Assembly (NCBI GenBank): GCA_023266455.1
Contig: JAHFQD010000082.1
Span: forward strand, 1 to 7,707
Direction of reading: 5' to 3'
Source of the DNA: Candidatus Muproteobacteria bacterium
GTDB lineage: Bacteria; Pseudomonadota; Gammaproteobacteria; Acidiferrobacterales; Sulfurifustaceae
Length of the DNA stretch: 7,707 nucleotides
Shown: positions 1-6,383 of the stretch, in pieces
Numbering within the stretch: the first letter of the stretch is position 1
Layout of the letters: every line of letters starts with the position of its first letter
Program-made: the position numbers and the translations under genes
The notes under the pieces: model-generated
Database searches by the model: none
Told to the model about the DNA's origin: nothing
Seen by the model: the letters and a program-made list of their open reading frames with translations, nothing else

Positions 1-1
1 T

Positions 2-1831
2 TGCAGTCTTGACGCCGGCGCGACCGAGTGCATGTTCAAAGATGAAACCAGCGAATTGCTGTTGGCGCGCTTGGCGGCCATGAGCCGCTCGGTGCGAATC
101 AAAAAATCACTCGAACGCGAACGTTTGCGCCTCTCCAGTATTCTGGGTTCGGTTGGCGACGGTGTTTACGGCGTCAATCGCGCCGGAGAAATTACTTTCG
201 TTAATCCCGTGGCCTGTCGCATGCTCGGTTATCCGAACGTCGATGAACTCGTCGGCTTACCGGCGCATCGCTTGTTCCATTCCGCGCAGGAAGACGGCAC
301 GCCGATCACGCCAGAAGAATGTCGCCTGCAGCAGGCTTATCTCGACGGCGCCGAACTGCGCGATTGGGAAACCATATTTTGGCGTCGTGCCGGTACCACG
401 ATGCCGGTGGAATGCACGGTCTCGCCGCTGCGCATCGAAGAGAGCTTGGAAGGTTCGATCATCGCGTTTCGCGACGTGTCCGAGCGTCGCATGCTGGAGC
501 GCGAGCTCACCTGGCAAGCGAATCACGACGCGCTTACGAAGTTGCCGAATCGCGCTCATTTTGAACGCACGCTGGACGACGAAATTGCGCGCTTGGTGCG
601 CAGCGAAGAATATAGCGCGTTGCTGTTTCTCGATCTCGATCGCTTCAAATACATCAATGACACCGCCGGACATGCGGCGGGCGATCAGTTGCTGGTTGAG
701 ATCAGTCAACGACTGCGCGTGCGTTTGCGCGAGTCGGATATATTGGCGCGCCTTGCCGGCGATGAATTTGGCATTTTGCTGCGCAACGTACAACCGGAGC
801 GGGCGTTGAACGCCGCCGATGGATTTCGTCAGGCGTTGGCGGAGTACAGTTTTATTTTCGGCGAGCGCCACTATCAGGTGAACGGTAGTATCGGTGTCGC
901 TTTGCTCGGTCGCGATACGTTCTCGTCGGGCGAGGCCTTGGCGCGCGCGGATCTCGCCTGTCACATCGCCAAAGGCAAGGGTCGCAACCAAACGCATCTG
1001 TACGAACCCGAGACCGACGCCAAAGCGGCGGCGAACTTCGATCTCGGTTGGTCGACGCGTCTGCAAGAGGCGCTCAAGAACAACGGCTTCGTGCTGCACT
1101 ATCAACCCATCGTCCCGGTTACGTCGCTACCGATGTTCGGCGGCGATCGCAACGCGATGGCCGGCGCCGACGGTTCGTATCACGAAATCTTGGTGCGCCT
1201 CTCCGACGCGCAAGGCGGCGTGATTTATCCAGGTTCGTTCCTGCCCACCGCGGAGCGTTTCAATCTCATGCGCCAAATCGACGTGTGGGTCATCGCTGCG
1301 GCGTTGCAGTGTCTGGTGCGTCTGCGCGATTCGGGCCGAGTGGGAGCGACCTTGAGCGTAAATCTTTCCGGCCATACGCTCGACACGGAACATCTCGTCG
1401 CCGAAGTGCAGAATTTATTCTCGCGCTACCAAATCGATCCGCGCGCCTTGGTATTTGAAATTTCCGAAGCCGATGCGTTGGCGAACATCACCGCCGCTAA
1501 TCGCTTGATCAACCAGTTGCGCGAACTCGGTTGCCGTTTCGCGCTCGATGATTTCGGCACCGGTTTCAGTTCGTTCCACCATCTCAAACGCCTGCCGGTC
1601 GACTTCGTGAAGATCGACGGTCAGTTCATCAAGGGCATGGCGAATGATCCGATCGATCGTTCGATCGTCGCCTCGATCAACGATGTCGCGCATTCTTTCG
1701 GTAAGCGCACCGTCGCCGAATCGGTCGAAGACCGCGAAGTATTGGAGATGCTTTGCACCGTGGGTGTGGACTATGTGCAGGGTTATTACGTCGCCCGGCC
1801 CACAGCCGAGATTTTGCCGCCGGAAAAGTAA
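2..1831 (+). CDS. PAS-GGDEF-EAL cyclic-di-GMP turnover protein, 5' partial
   Basis: This is a bifunctional-type c-di-GMP protein that would make and/or degrade the second messenger in the cytoplasm under control of a sensor. Numbering from the ATG at 32, a helical linker (about 1-35) leads to a PAS domain (36-150), a GGDEF domain (160-325) and an EAL domain (340-590). The cyclase motif reads AGDEF (242-246), with D201, N209, D210 and an intact RxxD inhibitory site (R233-D236). The EAL domain keeps all expected ligands and catalytic residues: E385 (motif EIL, not EAL), N444, E476, D506, D507, K527, E563 and Q583, plus DDFGTG. Phosphodiesterase activity therefore looks likely; cyclase activity is possible, since Ala at the first motif position is tolerated in some cyclases. 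No stop codon precedes the ATG at 32 in this frame and no good ribosome site is visible, so the protein probably begins outside the window with a further sensory domain. Start uncertain; family certain. Confidence 0.95.
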   Translation, partial: CSLDAGATECMFKDETSELLLARLAAMSRSVRIKKSLERERLRLSSILGSVGDGVYGVNRAGEITFVNPVACRMLGYPNVDELVGLPAHRLFHSAQEDGTPITPEECRLQQAYLDGAELRDWETIFWRRAGTTMPVECTVSPLRIEESLEGSIIAFRDVSERRMLERELTWQANHDALTKLPNRAHFERTLDDEIARLVRSEEYSALLFLDLDRFKYINDTAGHAAGDQLLVEISQRLRVRLRESDILARLAGDEFGILLRNVQPERALNAADGFRQALAEYSFIFGERHYQVNGSIGVALLGRDTFSSGEALARADLACHIAKGKGRNQTHLYEPETDAKAAANFDLGWSTRLQEALKNNGFVLHYQPIVPVTSLPMFGGDRNAMAGADGSYHEILVRLSDAQGGVIYPGSFLPTAERFNLMRQIDVWVIAAALQCLVRLRDSGRVGATLSVNLSGHTLDTEHLVAEVQNLFSRYQIDPRALVFEISEADALANITAANRLINQLRELGCRFALDDFGTGFSSFHHLKRLPVDFVKIDGQFIKGMANDPIDRSIVASINDVAHSFGKRTVAESVEDREVLEMLCTVGVDYVQGYYVARPTAEILPPEK

Positions 1832-1841
1832 CCGCGGTTAC
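1828..1841. repeat. 14-bp perfect palindrome spanning two convergent stop codons
   Basis: The sequence GTAACCGCGGTTAC is its own reverse complement. Its two TAA/TTA triplets are the stop codons of the left (+) gene and the MBL-fold (-) gene, which are separated by only CCGCGG. It could form a small 5-bp hairpin with a CGCG loop on either transcript. No U-run follows on either side, so an intrinsic terminator is doubtful. Confidence 0.6.
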
Positions 1842-2797
1842 GGCGTCAGACAATCCATGTCATTGGCGAACGTAACCTTGCCGCTGTAATGACGACGGAT
1901 GGCTTCCAGCGTTTCTTCTTCATAGCCGAGCGTCGCGTGCGCGCGCGGCGTTAACACCACCTGACGTACCTTCGCCGCTTGCGCTAAACGGCCGATACTG
2001 GTTGGCGACAAACCGGGCGCGCCTTCGCCGGGTTCGACGTTATCGCGTCGCGCGTGCACGATCGCCAACATGTCCGCGTCTTGGATCAAGATTCTGAAAG
2101 CGTCGTTATCCACGGTGATATCGCTGCTGACGACCAGGGCCCGGCCTTGGGCTTCAATTTTCCACGCCAGCGTCGGCACTTCTCCATACGGCACCGGCGC
2201 CGCGCGCAGACGCAGACGGCTGTTGGTGAACACCGTCAACGTGGGATCGATCGCTTCACGCGCCACGCCCAGGCGCGCTGCCGGCGGTTTTATGTCTTGG
2301 ACTTGCAGCTTATAAGGTGTGTGCGCGAGCGGACTCAGCAGCTCGCCGAGATGACGCCATGCGCCGCGCGTCGAATCGAACAGCGTGCGGATAAAACTCA
2401 TCGTCGATGGCATCCACTTGTTACCAGTCGGTCCAAAGAGCGACAACGCGCGGGTGCGCGGAACCGAGGCTCGCGGTTGCAAGACCGATGGTAGATCGAC
2501 CGTGCGTTCCAGCCGTAGATGGGTCAGGGCGACAACGTCGAGGTCCGCCAATTCCGCGCCCGCACGCATGAAGCGCGCGCCGGAACCGGGCCCGGCGTCG
2601 ACTAATACGCGGGCTTTGCCGTCGATCCAGATCAGCGCCGCGGCGGCGGCGCGTTCGTCCGCCGCTTCCGTGGTAGCGCTACCCAAAATTTGAAGTTGTA
2701 TCGGCGAGACGCCGCAGCTCGGTTCAACTGCCAACGCGGTTTGCACCGACAGCAGTGCCACGAAAAACGTTATCGCTGCCAGCGAGCGGCCCCGCAT
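1838..2797 (-). CDS. Exported metallo-beta-lactamase-fold protein with degenerate active site
   Basis: This 319-residue protein has a type I signal peptide (basic MRGR, hydrophobic 6-20, AxA-type cleavage after ALA at 21-23), so it is probably periplasmic. The body follows the MBL-fold hydrolase plan: the strand ending LVDAGP (65-70), the LTHLRLER segment (91-98), a VPTLAWKIE strand (207-215), SSD (224-226) and a C-terminal VVLTPRAH segment (280-287). The canonical HxHxDH is here HxRxER, with H93 kept but R95, E97 and R98 replacing His, Asp and His. The usual later histidines appear as P203/Y204 and P284. Only H93 and D226 remain of the typical ligand set, so zinc hydrolysis is unlikely and a pseudoenzyme or binding role is inferred. 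C28 and C316 could form a disulfide. The ATG directly follows the rof stop (TAAATG), with an AAGGA about ten bases upstream inside rof, so it is translated as the last gene of that operon. MBL fold fairly certain; role unknown. Confidence 0.88.
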   Translation of the reverse strand: MRGRSLAAITFFVALLSVQTALAVEPSCGVSPIQLQILGSATTEAADERAAAAALIWIDGKARVLVDAGPGSGARFMRAGAELADLDVVALTHLRLERTVDLPSVLQPRASVPRTRALSLFGPTGNKWMPSTMSFIRTLFDSTRGAWRHLGELLSPLAHTPYKLQVQDIKPPAARLGVAREAIDPTLTVFTNSRLRLRAAPVPYGEVPTLAWKIEAQGRALVVSSDITVDNDAFRILIQDADMLAIVHARRDNVEPGEGAPGLSPTSIGRLAQAAKVRQVVLTPRAHATLGYEEETLEAIRRHYSGKVTFANDMDCLTP

Positions 2798-3049
2798 TTA
2801 CGCCGGTTCCTTCTTATGAATGTGATCGAGGCGGATGGTATGTGTTTGTCCGGCGTCGTCGCGGCAAATGAGAAATTCTTCGTGTTGTTCGGTTTTGAGA
2901 TCGATCGGCAGTACGGTCTGTTCGTAAAACACGTTGCCGTCGTGCCAGCGCAGCCGCAACTTTTGCCGGTGCATGATAGCGATTTCAAATTCCGAATAAC
3001 GATCGCAGGCGATCGGATCGTAAGGATGGGAGTCGCCGTTATCAGTCAT
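2798..3049 (-). CDS. rof: Rho-binding antiterminator (Rof/YaeO family)
   Basis: This 83-residue protein would bind transcription terminator Rho in the cytoplasm and lower Rho-dependent termination, as E. coli Rof (YaeO) does. The family signature is visible near the N-terminus: YDPIACDRYSEFEIA (10-24) corresponds to YQPINCDDYDNLELA in the E. coli protein. It is followed by a histidine (H27), a short LRLRWHDG strand-turn (31-38) and a C-terminal TIRLDHI strand (71-77). The length matches the family (about 84). An in-frame start further upstream (3172) exists, but it would run through the CPXCG gene, and its extra residues lack any family similarity. The ATG at 3049 overlaps the upstream stop as ATGACTGA, so translational coupling is likely. 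The MBL-fold gene follows with no gap. Family assignment is from recalled motifs, not a search. Confidence 0.88.
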   Translation of the reverse strand: MTDNGDSHPYDPIACDRYSEFEIAIMHRQKLRLRWHDGNVFYEQTVLPIDLKTEQHEEFLICRDDAGQTHTIRLDHIHKKEPA

Positions 3050-3227
3050 CTTCGCGTCGGGTATCCAGAGAGAGAAGGTTCCCGTCCGCATCGACCGAGA
3101 GAGCGAAAATAATCGGGCGACAACAAACTTGGCAATCTTCGATGTATTCGGTGCCGCTCGATGGGTCGACATCGGTTTCGAAGGTCTCGCCGCAATAGGG
3201 ACAGCGGATAGCGCGTGACTCGAGCAT
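3042..3227 (-). CDS. CPXCG motif-containing cysteine-rich protein
   Basis: This small acidic protein of 61 residues has a CPYCG knuckle (C9, C12) and a second pair, C32-x2-C35 followed by C36. It matches the gammaproteobacterial CPXCG cysteine-rich family (Cys_rich_CPXG). The four cysteines probably bind one zinc ion as a zinc ribbon; the function of the family is not known. It is the first gene of a three-gene unit with rof and the MBL-fold gene, and its last eight bases overlap the start of rof. No Shine-Dalgarno sequence precedes its ATG. A TAAGAT hexamer nine bases upstream suggests a promoter giving an mRNA with almost no leader. An overlapping frame on the same strand (3046-3246) was ignored because it carries no such motif. 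Confidence 0.9.
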   Translation of the reverse strand: MLESRAIRCPYCGETFETDVDPSSGTEYIEDCQVCCRPIIFALSVDADGNLLSLDTRREDD

Positions 3228-3236
3228 AGCGAGTGA

Positions 3237-3242
3237 ATCTTA
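3237..3242 (-). promoter_or_regulatory. Candidate -10 element for the CPXCG-rof-MBL operon
   Basis: TAAGAT on the minus strand matches the TATAAT consensus at four of six positions and ends nine bases before the CPXCG start codon. No convincing -35 hexamer lies 16-18 bases further up. If used, transcription would begin only one to three bases before the ATG. Confidence 0.35.
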
Positions 3243-3250
3243 GCAAAGTC

Positions 3251-3274
3251 CGGCGCGTAAAGATCGACGCGCCG
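3251..3274 (-). terminator. GC-rich hairpin after the 442-residue membrane protein gene
   Basis: A perfect 8-bp inverted repeat (CGGCGCGT / ACGCGCCG) with an 8-base loop lies five bases past the stop codon of the membrane protein gene and 24 bases before the CPXCG start codon. On the minus strand it is followed by GACTTTGCT, a poor U-run, so it would be a weak intrinsic terminator. It separates the upstream gene from the CPXCG-rof-MBL operon. Confidence 0.5.
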
Positions 3275-3279
3275 CGCGC

Positions 3280-4608
3280 TTATTGTTTATCCATCAACTC
3301 CGCACGTTCGATGTGGCCGACTGGAATTGCGATCACCATTGAGCCGCCGGCGTAGCGACGCTCGATGCGCGCCATGCCATCGCCGACTTGTACCAGCAAA
3401 CCTTCGCGTACGGTATTTGGTGTGACGATGATGCGCACCATCTTGCCGACGTGACGCCCGAGTTCTTTGATGGGGATCGTCGAAGAGGGTGGCCCTGCCG
3501 GCGTTTCGACCGCCGCCGGCTGCACCGTCGGGGGCGTTGCTTCCGTCGTTGTCGCTGCCACCTTCTCGTCCACGCCTGCCACGGCAGCGCGCGGTGTTTC
3601 CGCTGGTGTACCGGAGAACGTGCTGGTGCTGAGGTCTTTAACCGATTTGCCGTTCACGCTGACGCGCAAGCCGAGCAAACCGACGATGTCTTCGGGTTTA
3701 TAAAGCGCTAGGGTTTGCGGACTGAAGTCGTCCGGCAACATACCTTCGACGCGCACTTCGCGCGGTTCATTGACGAACGAACGATAAGCGTCGCGCAGTC
3801 CGGTTCCGGGGACGAAGCCCCACGATTGTTGAAACCAATCGTCGCCGCGGTTGGCAAGCATTTCGGTGTATTGCACCACGGTCTTGCTATTCGCTTCCGC
3901 GCAAAAACGTTTGATGCGATCGGTCAGCGATAAGTCCGTGTAGACCACGCTGAACTTCGAAACGTGCGGTTTCACCATCACCATTTCCATTACGTTTTTA
4001 CTCAGGCCCATCACTTGCATGCTGAGATCGAGCGAGGCCATTTCGCGCGCACGCCATTCGACTGTGGTCGTTGCCGAGTTGCCGGATTTGTCGAGTCGAT
4101 ATCCGAGTCCTAAATCGAGCACGAACGCTTGATAACCGAGCTTGCGATAATCGCGCAGCGTCATTTGCTGTAACGGACCGCAGTCGCCGTCGGCGGCACC
4201 GCTGCCACGCCGTGCGGCGGCGGTAATTTTTTCCAAGGCGTCCGCGAGCGCGCCATCGAGATTGAATGTGAGTCCGCGTATGAGCAGGCGCATGTGGTCC
4301 GGCAGTTTGCCGTCGCGAAGCTTGCCGGTGGAGGTCAACAGAAACCACAGGCCTGGTGTTTCGATATCGATGCCTTCGATGGGAATCGTCTGCGCGATTA
4401 AGCGGGTACGGATTTCGATATTTTGAATGCGGATCTTGCCGCCCAACGTGACCGAGATGCCGCGATAGGTTATTTCGGCGTAGGGCGAGGCAACCGTGAT
4501 GATATCTTCGACCGCTTTTTTAGCTTGTGAGCGGGTATAGAGCATGCTGCCGCCGACCAACGTGGCGGCGGCGACGAGGAACACAATGACGGCGGTTTTC
4601 AAGCGCAT
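3280..4608 (-). CDS. Membrane-anchored protein of unknown function with C-terminal Sm-like domain
   Basis: I do not recognise a named family for this 442-residue protein. A short basic start (MRLK) and one hydrophobic segment (5-24) form a signal anchor, placing the rest in the periplasm. Residues about 30-120 alternate beta-strands in the style of AsmA/YdgA-type envelope proteins (SVTLGGKIRIQNIEIR at 52-67, then a strand ending IDIETPGLWFL). A mixed region (145-325) contains C143 and C236. A low-complexity Ala/Pro/Thr linker (about 330-377) leads to a compact C-terminal unit (379-438) whose pattern, VGKMVRIIV...REGLLVQVGDGMARIERR...MVIAIPVGHIERAEL, resembles an Sm/SH3-like beta-barrel. The ATG at 4608 was chosen because the anchor follows at once; an in-frame TTG at 4707 would add 33 residues with no recognisable feature. 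It is transcribed divergently from the DUF523 gene. Confidence 0.85.
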   Translation of the reverse strand: MRLKTAVIVFLVAAATLVGGSMLYTRSQAKKAVEDIITVASPYAEITYRGISVTLGGKIRIQNIEIRTRLIAQTIPIEGIDIETPGLWFLLTSTGKLRDGKLPDHMRLLIRGLTFNLDGALADALEKITAAARRGSGAADGDCGPLQQMTLRDYRKLGYQAFVLDLGLGYRLDKSGNSATTTVEWRAREMASLDLSMQVMGLSKNVMEMVMVKPHVSKFSVVYTDLSLTDRIKRFCAEANSKTVVQYTEMLANRGDDWFQQSWGFVPGTGLRDAYRSFVNEPREVRVEGMLPDDFSPQTLALYKPEDIVGLLGLRVSVNGKSVKDLSTSTFSGTPAETPRAAVAGVDEKVAATTTEATPPTVQPAAVETPAGPPSSTIPIKELGRHVGKMVRIIVTPNTVREGLLVQVGDGMARIERRYAGGSMVIAIPVGHIERAELMDKQ

Positions 4609-4765
4609 GAGCGACCGATTCTTTATTTTGGTTTGGAGTACCGCCCACCCATCGATTACAAGCGATACGATCCTTTTAAACGTAGGACAACGGCAGAATG
4701 CCGGCAAGTGATTGCGTTGACGAATTCACGCCGATTTTAGCGGTGTTTCCGGCTAGAGTACGCAT
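4609..4765. promoter_or_regulatory. Divergent intergenic region with promoters for both flanking genes
   Basis: This 157-bp gap separates two divergent start codons and must hold both promoters. On the minus strand a TTGTCC (4690-4685) and TATCGC (4667-4662) pair has a 17-base spacer, and a better -10-like TGTAAT lies at 4660-4655 without a good -35. Close to the minus-strand ATG is an AAGAAT nine bases upstream. On the plus strand TAGAGT (4754-4759) is six bases from the DUF523 ATG, and TTGACG at 4717-4722 is too far from it for a standard spacer. No Shine-Dalgarno sequence is visible at either start. Confidence 0.4.
4754..4759 (+). promoter_or_regulatory. Candidate -10 element of the DUF523-EamA unit, leaderless layout
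   Basis: TAGAGT matches the -10 consensus at four of six positions. Six bases lie between it and the ATG at 4766, so a start site at normal distance would fall on or next to the A of the start codon. Confidence 0.35.
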
Positions 4766-5476
4766 ATGACGTTGAGTTCCCGCATACAAATCGGTGTCAG
4801 CGGCTGTTTACTGGGGCAGGCGGTACGGTACGACGGCGGCCATAAACATCACCACTATCTGACGCGCTCGCTCGCGCGACGATTCGAACTGGTGCCGGTC
4901 TGTCCCGAAGTGGGCATCGGCATGGGCGTGCCGCGTCCGCCGATACGGTTGGTCGGTCGCGTCGCCGCGCCGCGCGCGCTCGGGCGCGAAGATCCATCGC
5001 TCGATGTCACCGCTAAGCTCGCCGCGTATGGCCGTCAGCAGGCGCGTTTATTGGCCGGGCTCAGCGGTTATATTTTCAAAAGCCGTAGTCCGAGTTGCGG
5101 ACTAAAAAAGGTTCCCGTTTATTCCGGTGCGCGCGTCGCGGACGGCCGTGGGTTGTACGCCGATGCCTTCATGTCGCGCCATCCATGGCTGCCCGCGGAA
5201 GAAGAAAGCGTGCTCGACGATCCGAACGCGTGCGAATTGTTTTTGCAGCGCGTCGCGGCGTATCGCGCGTGGCAAGAGTTGATTGCCGGTGGTTTGACCG
5301 GCGTGCGCTTGCGGCAATTCCATGCAGCGCATGTCTCGCTGCTGGCGGCGCGCGGTGCTAAAGCGCTCGCGCGCGTCGCGGCGGGTGCTGGTTCCGGGCG
5401 TGTAAAAAAAATCGTCGCCGAAAAATATCTCGCGGGTTTCATGACGGCGCTCATGGACGATCATGCCGACCGATAA
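4766..5476 (+). CDS. DUF523 (TudS-like Fe-S) protein with shortened DUF1722 tail
   Basis: This 236-residue cytoplasmic protein has a complete DUF523 domain (about 5-155): GVSGCLLGQAVRYDGG (10-24), PVCPEVGIGMGVPRPP (44-59) and KSRSPSCGL (105-113). C14, C46 and C111 match the three cysteines that bind a [4Fe-4S] cluster in TudS thiouracil desulfidase, with E48 and S110 beside them as likely catalytic residues. A desulfidase-type activity is inferred from the family, not shown. Residues about 157-231 resemble the first half of DUF1722 (YbgA-like), including the FHAAHVSLLAARG segment (185-197) and EKYLAGFMTALM (219-230). Full DUF523-DUF1722 proteins, as I recall them, run to about 310-320 residues, so the second half of DUF1722 is missing here. 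The gene overlaps the EamA gene by 14 bases and probably forms an operon with it. No Shine-Dalgarno sequence is seen; a TAGAGT lies six bases before the ATG. Confidence 0.9.
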   Translation: MTLSSRIQIGVSGCLLGQAVRYDGGHKHHHYLTRSLARRFELVPVCPEVGIGMGVPRPPIRLVGRVAAPRALGREDPSLDVTAKLAAYGRQQARLLAGLSGYIFKSRSPSCGLKKVPVYSGARVADGRGLYADAFMSRHPWLPAEEESVLDDPNACELFLQRVAAYRAWQELIAGGLTGVRLRQFHAAHVSLLAARGAKALARVAAGAGSGRVKKIVAEKYLAGFMTALMDDHADR

Positions 5477-6353
5477 TCTGCGGCGTGGCGCGCTCTATAT
5501 CGTTATCTCCTCGGTGTTGTTCGCGCTGATGGGCGCGATGATCAAACGCGTCGCCGCCGAATTGCCGAACGAGATGATCGTATTCTTTCGTAGCGCCATC
5601 GGTTTACTGGCGCTGACGCCGTTGGTGATTCAGCGCGGTGGGCTACCGGCGGTGCGCACGAAACGTTTCGGCGGGCATCTGTGGCGTAGCTTGCTCGGCA
5701 TGGGATCGATGTACTGTTACTTCTACGCCATCGCGCACATGCCGCTCGGCGAAGCGGTGTTGTTGAATTATTCCGCGCCGTTGTTCATTCCTTTTGTCGC
5801 TTGGTTGATGTTGCGCGAGCACGCCTCGCGCCGTTTGATCGGCGCGATCGCGCTTGGATTTTTCGGGGTAGCGCTGATTCTCAAGCCCGGCTGGTCGTTG
5901 TTCACGCCGATCTCGCTCGTCGGTCTTGCCTCCGGTGTGTTGACGGCGGCGGCGATGGTCGGCGTGCGCGGCTTAGCGCGCAGCGAACCGTCGTGGCGCA
6001 TCGTGTTTTATTTCAGTTCGATTTGCACCGTCTTCTCCGCGGTACCCTTGCTATGGGCTTGGCGCGCGCCGCCGGCGCATTTATGGTTGTTCTTATTAGG
6101 TATCGGCGCGTGCGCCACGGTGGCGCAGTTATTTATGACGCGCGGTTACAGCTTGGCGCCGGCGGGGCAGGTGGGACCGTTTACCTATGTGACGATTATT
6201 TTCGCCGCGCTATTCGGCTGGGGGTTCTGGAGCGAGATACCCGATTGGGCCTCGGCGCTGGGCGCAGTCATCGTCTGCGTCGCCGGCGCGCTGACGTTAC
6301 GCTATGAATCGAGCCGCGTTACCCCGATAGGAACGCCGCCGCCGCCGGCTTAA
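5463..6353 (+). CDS. EamA-family (DMT superfamily) inner-membrane transporter
   Basis: This 296-residue polytopic protein has the ten hydrophobic helices and internal duplication of drug/metabolite transporters. EamA repeat one spans about 8-142 and repeat two about 150-282. Recognisable points are the first helix GALYIVISSVLFALMGAMIK (9-28), the LLNYSAPLFIPFVAWLMLRE segment, which is the usual end of repeat one, and AALFGWGFWSE near the end of repeat two. Members move small organic solutes such as amino acids, nucleotides or S-adenosylmethionine; the substrate cannot be read from sequence. The C-terminus carries a short proline run (TPPPPA). The ATG lies inside the end of the DUF523 gene (14-base overlap, different frame), with a GGA five bases upstream, so translation is probably coupled. 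Whether its cargo relates to the DUF523 enzyme is unknown. Confidence 0.93.
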   Translation: MPTDNLRRGALYIVISSVLFALMGAMIKRVAAELPNEMIVFFRSAIGLLALTPLVIQRGGLPAVRTKRFGGHLWRSLLGMGSMYCYFYAIAHMPLGEAVLLNYSAPLFIPFVAWLMLREHASRRLIGAIALGFFGVALILKPGWSLFTPISLVGLASGVLTAAAMVGVRGLARSEPSWRIVFYFSSICTVFSAVPLLWAWRAPPAHLWLFLLGIGACATVAQLFMTRGYSLAPAGQVGPFTYVTIIFAALFGWGFWSEIPDWASALGAVIVCVAGALTLRYESSRVTPIGTPPPPA

Positions 6354-6369
6354 AATAACCACACCGACA

Positions 6370-6375
6370 TATAAT
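6370..6375 (+). promoter_or_regulatory. Consensus -10 element just before the TonB gene
   Basis: TATAAT matches the sigma-70 -10 consensus perfectly and lies eight bases before the TonB start codon, in the 30-base gap after the EamA stop. No good -35 hexamer is present at 16-18 bases. Transcription would start within about three bases of the ATG. This gives TonB a promoter of its own besides any read-through from the EamA gene. Confidence 0.45.
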
Positions 6376-6383
6376 CGCTGAGC

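Noticed and set aside
257..1105. Minus-strand 282-codon open frame inside the PAS-GGDEF-EAL gene
   Set aside because: It lies antisense to clearly conserved domains; long shadow frames are common in GC-rich DNA and this one has no recognisable motif.
1646..1678. Five GATC sites in 33 bases, like a SeqA/Dam cluster
   Set aside because: They lie in conserved EAL coding sequence (NDPIDRSIVASIND) and follow from common GAT and ATC codons; there are no other origin features.
2054..2494. Plus-strand 146-codon open frame across the MBL-fold gene
   Set aside because: It is antisense to a gene with signal peptide and fold motifs; the translation is Arg-rich low-information sequence.
3050..3172. Upstream in-frame start that would lengthen Rof by 41 residues
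   Set aside because: The added residues overlap the CPXCG gene in another frame and are absent from the Rof family; the ATG at 3049 gives the family length.
4609..4707. Upstream TTG start for the 442-residue membrane protein
   Set aside because: It would place 33 residues ahead of a good signal anchor and use a rare start codon; the ATG at 4608 is preferred.
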